The notes below the pieces were generated by a model that was given only the letters and a program-made list of their open reading frames with translations, was not told the DNA's origin and ran no database searches. A stretch of 54,408 bases of DNA, taken from the NCBI GenBank assembly GCA_964444975.1, contig CAYUJD010000015.1, forward strand, positions 1 to 54,408, in the 5' to 3' direction. A program made the position numbers and the translations under genes. Origin of the DNA: VBAS01 sp964444975 (GTDB taxonomy: Bacteria > Bacteroidota > Bacteroidia > Chitinophagales > Chitinophagaceae). Shown piece after piece: positions 16,255 to 23,653 of the stretch; position 1 is the first letter of the stretch, and each line of letters starts with the position of its first letter.

Positions 16255-17496
16255 CTAAGCCACCTTCAATAAACTAATCTTGCTGCTTTCAAACTTCCGC
16301 TTTGCATAATCAATATCCAGCACAAAGGCTTTTTCGCCGGTACCGGGCATTTCGAACATGGCGTCAGTGAGAATGCTTTCGCAGATGCTGCGAAGGCCTC
16401 TTGCCCCGAGTTTGTATTCCACTGCTTTTTCCACCATAAAGTCAAGCACCGCTTCTTCGATGCTGAGATGAATACCTTCCAGTTCGAATAATTTTTTGTA
16501 CTGCTTCACCAGCGCATTTCTTGGTTCGGTTAGGATAGCACGAAGTGTTTTGGCATCCAGCGGATCGAGATGAGTGACTACAGGCAGGCGGCCCAGCAGT
16601 TCCGGTATCAAACCAAAAGTTTTCAGGTCGGGAGCATTCACATAGCGCAGCAGGTTTTTCTTCACGGTTTCCTGGTGTTCTTTATCCACGTTGAACCCAA
16701 TCGTATTGGTTTGCACCCGGCGGGCAATTATTTTATCAATACCGTCAAACGCACCGCCGCAGATAAAAAGAATATTCTGAGTGTTTATCTTGATGAGTTT
16801 TTGTTCCGGGTGCTTGCGCCCACCCTGTGGCGGCACCAGCACATCGGTGCCTTCCAGCAGTTTCAGCATACCTTGCTGCACCCCTTCGCCGCTTACATCA
16901 CGGGTGATAGAGGGGTTGTCACCCTTGCGGGCTATTTTATCTATTTCATCAATGTACACAATGCCGCGTTCGGCAGCGGGTACATCGTAGTTGCAAACCT
17001 GCAGCAGCCGGGTAAGTATACTTTCCACGTCTTCACCCACATAACCTGCTTCGGTAAATACGGTGGCATCTACAATAGCAAATGGAACATTCAGCAGGCG
17101 GGCAATGGTTTTCGCCAGCAGCGTTTTACCTGTACCCGTTTCACCCACCATGATGATGTTGCTTTTTTCAATCTCCACTTCGGCAGCGGATGCCTCGTTT
17201 GATTTTTGCTGCAGTCGCTTATAATGATTATACACAGCCACCGATAACACTTTCTTGGCTTCATCCTGCCCGATTACATATTCATCGAGGAATTTCTTTA
17301 TTTCAACGGGTTTCTTTACGGTAAGCTTGAATGAGGTGGGAGTTCTCTCATCCTTGGTCATCAGTTCCTGTTCAATTATTTCCCGGGCATGCTCTACGCA
17401 GTTTTCACAAATATGCCCTTCCTGGCCGGCGATAAGGATTTTCACCTCGTCGCGGTTGCGGCCGCAGAAAGAACAGTGTAAAGGATTTTTTGCCAT
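16255..17496 (-). CDS. clpX: ATP-dependent protease ATP-binding subunit ClpX
   Basis: 413 residues. The N-terminal C4 zinc-binding domain (CSFCGRNRDEV and HICENCVEH) recognises adaptors and substrates. The AAA+ module has Walker A GETGTGKT (first variable position Glu rather than the more usual Pro), Walker B IVYIDEIDKIARK, a sensor region, and the IGF loop (TIGFNVDK) that docks on ClpP. The C-terminal small domain ends with GARGLRSICE. It unfolds tagged proteins and feeds them to ClpP, whose genes lie just upstream on the same strand. A hairpin at 17564-17593 separates it from clpP, so it may have its own promoter. Confidence 0.97.
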   Translation of the reverse strand: MAKNPLHCSFCGRNRDEVKILIAGQEGHICENCVEHAREIIEQELMTKDERTPTSFKLTVKKPVEIKKFLDEYVIGQDEAKKVLSVAVYNHYKRLQQKSNEASAAEVEIEKSNIIMVGETGTGKTLLAKTIARLLNVPFAIVDATVFTEAGYVGEDVESILTRLLQVCNYDVPAAERGIVYIDEIDKIARKGDNPSITRDVSGEGVQQGMLKLLEGTDVLVPPQGGRKHPEQKLIKINTQNILFICGGAFDGIDKIIARRVQTNTIGFNVDKEHQETVKKNLLRYVNAPDLKTFGLIPELLGRLPVVTHLDPLDAKTLRAILTEPRNALVKQYKKLFELEGIHLSIEEAVLDFMVEKAVEYKLGARGLRSICESILTDAMFEMPGTGEKAFVLDIDYAKRKFESSKISLLKVA

Positions 17497-17563
17497 GCTT
17501 GTAAGGATTGGATTATCTCAAAGAGAACCCTTTGGAACTAAACGGTTCGTAATCTGCAAAATT

Positions 17564-17593
17564 ATAAATCCGCCCCGAAGAAGGCGGATTTAT
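17564..17593. terminator. Hairpin between clpP and clpX
   Basis: ATAAATCCGCC (17564-17574) pairs perfectly with GGCGGATTTAT (17583-17593), an 11-bp stem with an 8-base loop. On the minus strand it is followed by AATTTTGC, on the plus strand by TTTTATAA. It is probably a partial terminator that sets the clpX level relative to clpP. Confidence 0.6.
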
Positions 17594-17662
17594 TTTATAA
17601 CGGTAATTTTTTTCCTTTGCTTGTTTCCGTACTGTAAATCTTACAGGTTTACACTCACGGTT

Positions 17663-18292
17663 TTAGAGTTTGTCCACAATCCCATCCACTATTCCGTATT
17701 CCATTGCTTCTTTGGCATCCATCCAGTAGTCGCGGTCAAAATCATTCATAATCTGTTCTACTGTTTTGCTGCAGTTTTCGGCCAGGATACGGGCTCCTAT
17801 TTCTTTTACTTTTTTGGTTTGTTCGGCCTGTATCTCCAGGTCGGCGCTTACGCCTTGTATATACCCGCCGATAGATGGCTGGTGAATCATCACCTCACCA
17901 TGCGGGAAGATAAACCGTTTGCCTTTCACTCCGCCGCTGAGCAAAATACTGCCCATGGATGCAGCCAGCCCCATGCAGATGGTGCTCACCGGGCTTTTCA
18001 GCATCTGCATGGTATCGTACATCACCATGCCGCTGGTCACTATGCCGCCCGGGCTGTTGATATAAAATTTTATTTCTTCGCCGGGTTTGTCGGCATCCAG
18101 CAGCAGAAATTTTGTTACCACTTCTTTTGCCGATTTATCATCTACCATGCCCCACAGGTGCACGGCCCTTTTTTCAAAAAAATATTTTTCCAGCCGTTTG
18201 TTCAGCATACGCAATTCGTCACGGGTATCTTCCCGTTCAGGTTCCTCATCGTCCATCCTCCATGCATTGAATTGAAAATTCTTTCTGTTCAT
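17663..18292 (-). CDS. clpP: ClpP protease subunit, paralogue 1
   Basis: 209 residues. ClpP fold with INSPGG (oxyanion region), the nucleophile Ser112 in GLAASMGSILL, His137 in MIHQPS and the Asp of DRDYWMDAKEA, so the catalytic triad is complete. The 40-residue N-terminus is charged (WRMDDEEPEREDTRDELRM) and longer than in the classical enzyme, which could be a propeptide or alter axial-pore contacts. It lies between clpX and a second clpP on the same strand. Its active-site flank (FIFPHGEVMIHQPSIGGYIQG) differs from paralogue 2, so the two are not a recent duplication. Confidence 0.95.
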   Translation of the reverse strand: MNRKNFQFNAWRMDDEEPEREDTRDELRMLNKRLEKYFFEKRAVHLWGMVDDKSAKEVVTKFLLLDADKPGEEIKFYINSPGGIVTSGMVMYDTMQMLKSPVSTICMGLAASMGSILLSGGVKGKRFIFPHGEVMIHQPSIGGYIQGVSADLEIQAEQTKKVKEIGARILAENCSKTVEQIMNDFDRDYWMDAKEAMEYGIVDGIVDKL

Positions 18293-18400
18293 AGTTTTTA
18301 ATTTTTATTTATCCAACGAAGCCCGGAACAACAAGTTTTATCTTCATTACATGGCGAAGTTGGATGTAGTCAGCTTTAGTAATTCTTATCAGCGTCCCTT

Positions 18401-18480
18401 GCCCCGACCGTTCGGGGCTCCTTTCATCTTTCAGTCCGCTATTCGGCCTGGTCGTCGGTGGAAACCCGATAGCTATCGGG
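18401..18480. repeat. Two palindromic repeats between the clpP paralogues
   Basis: GCCCCGA-CCGT-TCGGGGC (18401-18418) and the perfect palindrome CCCGATAGCTATCGGG (18465-18480). The second is the core of the element found inside rel (22376-22393) and, with two changed bases, after dnaB (45382-45399). The 241-bp spacer otherwise has no gene. Confidence 0.75.
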
Positions 18481-18533
18481 TGGTCAATGAGCAATGGTGA
18501 AACCACAAACTTAATTTATTCACCATTATTCAT

Positions 18534-19229
18534 TCACTGGTCCTTCTTCTGCTTCCGCGGGTTGGTCAGCAGCACTTCATCTACCAGGCCATACGCTTTG
18601 GCTTCGGTAGCCGTCATCCAGTGGTCGCGGTCAAAATCTTTTTCAATCACTTTTACTTCTTTGCCCGAATGGAAACTGATTACTTCGTACAGTTCACCTT
18701 TCAGTTTCCTGATTTCATTCACGGTTATTTCAATATCGCTGGCCTGCCCGCCAATGGCGCCACTGGGCTGATGCATCATGATGCGGGCATGCTTCAGGGC
18801 CGCTCTTTTACCCTTTGTGCCTGCACCCAGCAATACGCAAGCCATGGAAGCAGCAACACCAATACAAATAGTAGCCACATCGGGAGTCACGTATTGCATG
18901 GTATCGTATACACCCAGGCCGCTGTACACACTGCCGCCCGGGCTGTTGATGTACATGTTAATGTCCCTTGCCCTGTCAGTAGAATCGAGGAACAGCAACT
19001 GGGCTGTTACAATATTGGCTACTTCATCGTTGATAGGATAGCCAAGGAAGATGATGCGGTCCATCATCAGGCGGCTGTACACATCCATTACTGCCACATT
19101 CATGGGGCGTTCTTCAATAATGTTGGGAGTAAGACCTGTCACCAGTTGGGTGGCATAGCTGTGCAGCGTGTTGCCGGAAAGCCCGCGGTGCTTCACCGCA
19201 TATTTTTCAAATTCTGATTTAGAGCTCAT
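18534..19229 (-). CDS. clpP: ClpP protease subunit, paralogue 2
   Basis: 231 residues. INSPGGSVYSGLGVYDTM, the nucleophile Ser128 in GVAASMACVLL, His153 in RIMMHQPSGAIGG and Asp in DRDHWMTATEA, so the triad is complete. It is closer to the widespread ClpP pattern (IKGKRAALKHARIMMHQP-like; here TKGKRAALKHARIM) than paralogue 1. The N-terminal 45 residues (MSSKSEFEKYAVKHRGLSG) are likely a propeptide region. With paralogue 1 it could form homo- or hetero-tetradecamers that work with ClpX. It is preceded by a structured leader (19267-19315) and lies downstream of tig on the same strand. Confidence 0.95.
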   Translation of the reverse strand: MSSKSEFEKYAVKHRGLSGNTLHSYATQLVTGLTPNIIEERPMNVAVMDVYSRLMMDRIIFLGYPINDEVANIVTAQLLFLDSTDRARDINMYINSPGGSVYSGLGVYDTMQYVTPDVATICIGVAASMACVLLGAGTKGKRAALKHARIMMHQPSGAIGGQASDIEITVNEIRKLKGELYEVISFHSGKEVKVIEKDFDRDHWMTATEAKAYGLVDEVLLTNPRKQKKDQ

Positions 19230-19266
19230 GCAATTTAGTTTTTAACAGGCTTAAAAAGTTTTATGG

Positions 19267-19315
19267 GTTTAATTGGTTTATTATCTTCACTATGAAGCGA
19301 AGGAGCCAATTAAAC
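19267..19315 (-). promoter_or_regulatory. Structured leader upstream of clpP paralogue 2
   Basis: GTTTAATTGG (19267-19276) and CCAATTAAAC (19306-19315) are perfect 10-base inverted repeats. Between them lies a smaller hairpin CTTCA-CTA-TGAAG (19285-19297). The structure ends 38 bases before the clpP start codon. It could be an operator, an mRNA leader or a degraded repeat. Confidence 0.4.
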
Positions 19316-19441
19316 TTTTGAATCTTTTTTAAACCATCAGTTCATCAAATATCCGTCCAATTGCCAAAACCACAAAATAGCTGACACGAAACTCCGACAA
19401 ATTTGGTTTACACAACCGGGGCAAGACGAATTGACACAAAC

Positions 19442-19475
19442 AAAAAAGGTTCGGAAGCAACTCCAAACCTTTTTT
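19442..19475 (-). terminator. Rho-independent terminator downstream of tig
   Basis: On the minus strand AAAAAAGGTT, a 14-base loop, then AACCTTTTTTG: a 10-bp stem ending in a T-run, 20 bases after the tig stop codon. It separates tig from clpP transcription. Confidence 0.8.
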
Positions 19476-19494
19476 AATTTTTTACTTTTCGCTT

Positions 19495-20868
19495 TTAGTG
19501 CTGATGCTGGTGTTCTTCCTGCATTTTCACAAACTCTTCCATGCCGATTTCTTTTTCTGTGGCAGTAAGCTGGCTTTCGGCCCATTCCAGTATTTTCTGG
19601 TCTTTGATGCGGTTGTGGGCGTCTTCGATATACTTGCGGTCCTTCATCATCTTTTCCACGTAGTTCTCTACCCAGGGTTGGTTTTCCATACCGGGCGACA
19701 TGCCCATGTAACCAAAGAGCTGTTGTTTGGCAAAACTTCGTACCTCATCGGGCTTCACCTGGATATTGTTTTCGAGTAAAATCTTTTCGGTGATAAGCGT
19801 CCACTTCAGCTGGTTTTTAAACATAGTAAAATCTCGTTCCACTTCTTCATCGGTTTTTTCTTTTTCACCCTGTGTCTTCAGCCATTTTTTTAAAAATACT
19901 TCGGGAAAATCAATCCGGGTTCCGTCCAGCAATTCGTGATAAGCCATGTGCTGCAGTTGATTTCGTGACTGGTTGTCCCAGTAGGCCTGTATTTCTTCTT
20001 TGATTTTATTTCTGAAGTCTGCTTCCGTCTTTACATCCTGGTCAGGATAAAGCTGGTGGTAAAAATCTTCGTTCAGTTCTCTTTTTTCCAGCAGCCCCAC
20101 TTTGCTGATGGTGATTTTGAAATATTTTTCTGCGGCGGCCGCATCTTCTTTATCCAGTCCAAGATCGCCAAGAATCCATTCTCTTTCCTTATCGTCAAAA
20201 GCCGTTTTCAGCTGCAGCACTTCTGTATCGTCTTTTTTCCGGCCCATCCATTGGCTGCGGAAGCTTTCGGTAAAATATTTTACCAGCAGCGAATTGTCTT
20301 TTTTTATTCCTCCTTCCATTTCATTACCGGCAGCATCTGTTTCTGTAAACGTCACATTCAGCACATTGTCCCCGGTAGTCACAGTTTCCGGCTCCGTCAT
20401 ATTGCCGTAGCGGTTTTGCAGGCGGGTTATTTCGTTGCTGATCATTTCATCGGTCACTTTCACCTTGTAGCGGGTAAGTTTAGCTTTTGAAAGATCAGCC
20501 AGCGAAAATTCCGGCTTCATGCCGATTTCAAAATGGAAAGTGTATTCGGCGGGGTTGTTCATATCCAGCTGGCGGATGTCCATTTCCACCGGCAGCGGTT
20601 GGGCAAAAATGTCGAGCTTTTCTGTTTCAAGGTATTTGATCAGCTCCCGGTCTACCGAGCGGAGTACTTCATCAGTAAACACGGAGGCGCCATACATTTT
20701 TTTTATAAGCGATGCGGGCACCATTCCTTTTCTGAACCCGGGAATGTTTGCTTTCCTGCCATAATCTTTCAGCGATTTTTCAAATGCCGGCAGATAATCG
20801 GTCTTCTCCAGCTTCACGGTAAGTTTTTCGTTCAGCAGGCCGATGTTTTCTTTTGTAATTGTTGCCAT
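19495..20868 (-). CDS. tig: Trigger factor (ribosome-associated chaperone)
   Basis: About 457 residues from ATG 20868 (MATITKENIGLLNEKL). The N-terminal ribosome-binding domain has NIPGFRKGMVPASLIKKMYG, the counterpart of the GFRxGKxP ribosome-docking loop, with Met where Lys-Val is usual. The central PPIase-like region (residues about 150-240) is divergent, as is common in Bacteroidota. The helical C-terminal chaperone arms follow, with an acidic/histidine-rich end (EEHQHQH). It acts on nascent chains as they leave the ribosome. It lies upstream of clpP/clpX, a conserved tig-clpP-clpX order in bacteria. Confidence 0.95.
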   Translation of the reverse strand: MATITKENIGLLNEKLTVKLEKTDYLPAFEKSLKDYGRKANIPGFRKGMVPASLIKKMYGASVFTDEVLRSVDRELIKYLETEKLDIFAQPLPVEMDIRQLDMNNPAEYTFHFEIGMKPEFSLADLSKAKLTRYKVKVTDEMISNEITRLQNRYGNMTEPETVTTGDNVLNVTFTETDAAGNEMEGGIKKDNSLLVKYFTESFRSQWMGRKKDDTEVLQLKTAFDDKEREWILGDLGLDKEDAAAAEKYFKITISKVGLLEKRELNEDFYHQLYPDQDVKTEADFRNKIKEEIQAYWDNQSRNQLQHMAYHELLDGTRIDFPEVFLKKWLKTQGEKEKTDEEVERDFTMFKNQLKWTLITEKILLENNIQVKPDEVRSFAKQQLFGYMGMSPGMENQPWVENYVEKMMKDRKYIEDAHNRIKDQKILEWAESQLTATEKEIGMEEFVKMQEEHQHQH

Positions 20869-20903
20869 ACTCAAAACCCCTGAAGGGGATTTTTTTAAAT
20901 TTC

Positions 20904-20936
20904 ATTTTTTTCATTGCATCCCTTAATGAAAAAAAT
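20904..20936 (-). terminator. Terminator downstream of tRNA-Leu
   Basis: ATTTTTTTCATT and AATGAAAAAAAT pair perfectly (12 bp) around a 9-base loop. On the minus strand, leftward of the tRNA, the 3' arm gives a T7 run. A second small hairpin, CCCC-TTCA-GGGG with flanking A and T runs (about 20877-20897), follows just before the tig start. Confidence 0.6.
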
Positions 20937-20965
20937 ACAGTGGTTAGTTATGTTGTTTTATTACA

Positions 20966-20984
20966 CCCTTTAGGGGCTGGGGGC
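20966..20984. repeat. G/C-rich CCCTTTAGGGG-type repeat next to tRNA-Leu
   Basis: CCCTTTAGGGGCTGGGGGC. Same family as the copies at 7511-7534, 31826-31846 and 36826-36856. It ends four bases from the tRNA 3' end. Confidence 0.65.
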
Positions 20985-20988
20985 TTTG

Positions 20989-21070
20989 TCCGGATGGAGG
21001 GACTCGAACCCCCACGCCTTGCGGCATCAGATCCTAAGTCTGAAGTGTCTGCCAATTCCACCACATCCGG
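20989..21070 (-). tRNA. tRNA-Leu (anticodon TAG)
   Basis: On the minus strand the sequence folds as a class II tRNA. The acceptor stem is CCGGATG / CATCCGG with discriminator A. The D-arm contains GTGGAATTGGCAGAC. The anticodon stem-loop is TCAGA-CTTAGGA-TCTGA, giving anticodon TAG, which reads CUA leucine codons. A long variable arm (TGCCGCAAGGCG) and the T-arm GGGGGTTCGAGTCCCTC follow. The 3' CCA is not encoded. The first pair is C1-G72 rather than the commoner G1-C72. Confidence 0.95.
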
Positions 21071-21263
21071 AGTGAAAATAGTCATTGAATCAAGTAAATC
21101 AAAATGATCATAAAAGCCTGTGCAGCTTTGAACTGCCGTATATGCTTCTTATGACTAATTTGACTTATATGACTTTTTTGACTTGTAAAACGGGCGGCAA
21201 AACTAAGCCTTTTCAATCAAAAATAACGGCTGTTTTTCAGTAAATTCGCTTTCTGCATTGAGT

Positions 21264-23516
21264 ATGGAAACCGTAGCACAATTGCCCAAATACAATCTGA
21301 ATGAAGAGCAGGAAAAGAAACTGATCCTGAGGGAATACCGTTCGCTGCTGCGTTCGCTGAAAAGCAAACTGAAACCCGGCGACCGTAAGCTTATCCGTCT
21401 TGCATTTGAAATGGCAGTGGAAGCACACAAAACCATGCGCCGCAAAAGCGGTGAGCCTTATGTGCTGCACCCGATTGCCGTGGCTAAAATCTGCGTGGAA
21501 GAAATTGGCCTCGGCGTCCGCTCCACTATTTGTTCATTGCTGCACGATACGGTTGAGGACACCGATATCAGCCTCGAGGATTTAGAAAGGGAATTCGGCA
21601 ATGAAATTGTAAGAATCGTTGACGGGCTTACAAAAATTTCCAACGTGATTGATGTGAATGCTTCGCAGCAGGCGGAGAATTTTAAAAAAATTCTGCTTAC
21701 ACTTACTGATGACCCGCGGGTAATTCTTATCAAGCTGGCTGACCGCCTCCACAATATGCGTACGCTGGATCATATGCGGGGCGATAAGCAGCTCAAGATT
21801 TCTTCCGAAACGGTGTATGTGTATGCACCACTGGCGCATCGCATGGGTTTGTACAACATTAAAACCGAAATGGAAGACCTGGCGATGAAATACCTGGAGC
21901 CGGATGCGTATAAAGAAATTGCACGCAAGCTGGCCGAATCAAAAAAGGAAAGAACAAAATACATAAACGAGTTTATAAAACCGCTGAAAGAAAAACTGGA
22001 AAAAGCGGATTTTAAATTTGACATGTATGGCCGGCCAAAACATATTCATTCCATCTGGAACAAGATGAAGAAAAAGGGAGTGGGTTTTGAAGAAGTGTAC
22101 GACCTGTTTGCCATCCGTGTCATTCTCGATTCGCCGGCAGATAAAGAAAAAGAAGATTGCTGGAAAGTGTATTCATTGATTACTGATGAATATACACCGG
22201 CGCCGGAGCGGCTGCGTGACTGGCTGAGCAATCCGAAAAGCAACGGGTATGAAGCGCTGCACACCACGGTGATGGGCCCGCAGGGCAAGTGGGTGGAAGT
22301 GCAAATCCGCACCCGCCGCATGAATGAAATCGCCGAAAAGGGTCTTGCTGCTCACTGGAAATACAAAGAAGGAAGTCCCGATAGCTATCGGGATGAGAGC
22401 CGTTTTGATAAATGGTTTCAACAGATACGGGAAGTAATCAGCAGCCAGGATACCGATTCGGTTGATTTCCTGCAGGACTTTAAAACAAGTTTTCTTACCG
22501 AAGAAATATATGTGTACACGCCGAAAGGCGATGTAAAAATGCTGCCGGTTGGAAGTACGACACTTGATTTTGCATTTGCCATTCACAGCGCCATCGGGGT
22601 AAAAACCATCGGCGCCAAAGTGAATCACAAACTGGTGCCGCTTAGTCATAAGCTGCGCAGCGGCGACCAGGTGGAAATAATTACCAGCACCAAGCAAAAA
22701 CCGCATGAAGACTGGCTGAATTTTGTCGTCACATCGAAAGCCAAAGGAAGGATTAGAGATGCGCTGAAGGAAGAGAAAAGAAAAATTGCCGATGATGGAA
22801 AATACACCGTGCAGCGAAAGCTGGAAGCAATGGGCGCCGCATTCAACCAGCACAATATTGATGAACTCTGGTCGTACTACAAGCTCAGTTCGGCTCTCGA
22901 TTTATATTACCAGGTGGCCATAAAAAATATTGACCTGAAGGAGCTCAAAGATTTTAAAGTTTTTGGAGATAAAATAGAACCCCCCCGGCCGGTAAAGATG
23001 CATGAAGTGAGGGTGGACGGCATACCGCATCCGCTGGCAAAAAAGGAAACCGAACTGATTATTTTCGGCGAAACGGGTGACAGGATTGTTTATAATCTTG
23101 CCAACTGCTGCAAGCCCATTCCCGGCGATGATGTGTTTGGTTTTGTCACCACCGGTAAAGGATTAACCATACACCGCACCAACTGCCCGAATGCCGCCAA
23201 GCTGATGGCCAATTTTGCCCACCGCATTGTGAAAACCAAATGGGCCAAGAACAAAGAAATTTCCTTCCTCACCGGATTAAAAATTGTGGGGCTCGATGAT
23301 GTGGGTGTGGTAAACAAAATAACCAACCTTATTTCCGGTGAAATGCGCATCAACATTGCGGCACTTACCATCGAAGCAAAAGAAGGGGTATTTGAAGGCA
23401 ATATTAAATTATATGTGCATGACAAGGAAGAACTGGATGAGCTGGTTACCAGCCTGAAATCACTCCCCGGAATTGAAAAGGTGGACCGGTACGATACCGA
23501 TGCAGCACTTACCTGA
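21264..23516 (+). CDS. Bifunctional (p)ppGpp synthetase/hydrolase (RelA/SpoT)
   Basis: 750 residues from ATG 21264. Domains in order: HD hydrolase with HPIAVAKI and LLHDTVEDT (intact, so hydrolysis is likely), synthetase (YDLFAIRVILDS, NPKSNGYEALHTTVMG, VEVQIRTRRMNEIAEKG), TGS (IYVYTPKGDVKMLPVGSTTLDFAF), a zinc-finger/RIS segment with CCKPIPGDDVFGF and TNCPNA, and a C-terminal ACT domain (FLTGLKIVGLDDVGVV onward). It is the long Rel enzyme controlling the stringent response. Between AAHWKYKEG and SRFDKWFQQ, residues SPDSYRDE are encoded largely by the palindrome at 22376-22393, an in-frame insertion after the synthetase domain. Confidence 0.96.
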   Translation: METVAQLPKYNLNEEQEKKLILREYRSLLRSLKSKLKPGDRKLIRLAFEMAVEAHKTMRRKSGEPYVLHPIAVAKICVEEIGLGVRSTICSLLHDTVEDTDISLEDLEREFGNEIVRIVDGLTKISNVIDVNASQQAENFKKILLTLTDDPRVILIKLADRLHNMRTLDHMRGDKQLKISSETVYVYAPLAHRMGLYNIKTEMEDLAMKYLEPDAYKEIARKLAESKKERTKYINEFIKPLKEKLEKADFKFDMYGRPKHIHSIWNKMKKKGVGFEEVYDLFAIRVILDSPADKEKEDCWKVYSLITDEYTPAPERLRDWLSNPKSNGYEALHTTVMGPQGKWVEVQIRTRRMNEIAEKGLAAHWKYKEGSPDSYRDESRFDKWFQQIREVISSQDTDSVDFLQDFKTSFLTEEIYVYTPKGDVKMLPVGSTTLDFAFAIHSAIGVKTIGAKVNHKLVPLSHKLRSGDQVEIITSTKQKPHEDWLNFVVTSKAKGRIRDALKEEKRKIADDGKYTVQRKLEAMGAAFNQHNIDELWSYYKLSSALDLYYQVAIKNIDLKELKDFKVFGDKIEPPRPVKMHEVRVDGIPHPLAKKETELIIFGETGDRIVYNLANCCKPIPGDDVFGFVTTGKGLTIHRTNCPNAAKLMANFAHRIVKTKWAKNKEISFLTGLKIVGLDDVGVVNKITNLISGEMRINIAALTIEAKEGVFEGNIKLYVHDKEELDELVTSLKSLPGIEKVDRYDTDAALT
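22376..22393. repeat. Palindrome TCCCGATAGCTATCGGGA inside rel
   Basis: A perfect 18-base palindrome in frame within the rel coding sequence, read as (S)PDSYR(D). Its 16-base core occurs again at 18465-18480, and a two-base variant at 45382-45399. Confidence 0.85.
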
Positions 23517-23653
23517 TTTATTTACTCTATTGTCATACCTGTGGAAGGCGTTTACTGTAACCGGGAATGTATTTCTGCAGGTGAGATTTTTTATTTAGCT
23601 TGTAATTGCAGTTTGTAGACCTGCATTGTTTTTTTAACCAAAAAAAAATAACC

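Noticed and set aside
20862..21266. Shared start context TTGAGTATGG at tig and rel as a regulatory motif
   Set aside because: Only two copies, 10 bases long and at start codons; chance or codon preference explains it adequately.
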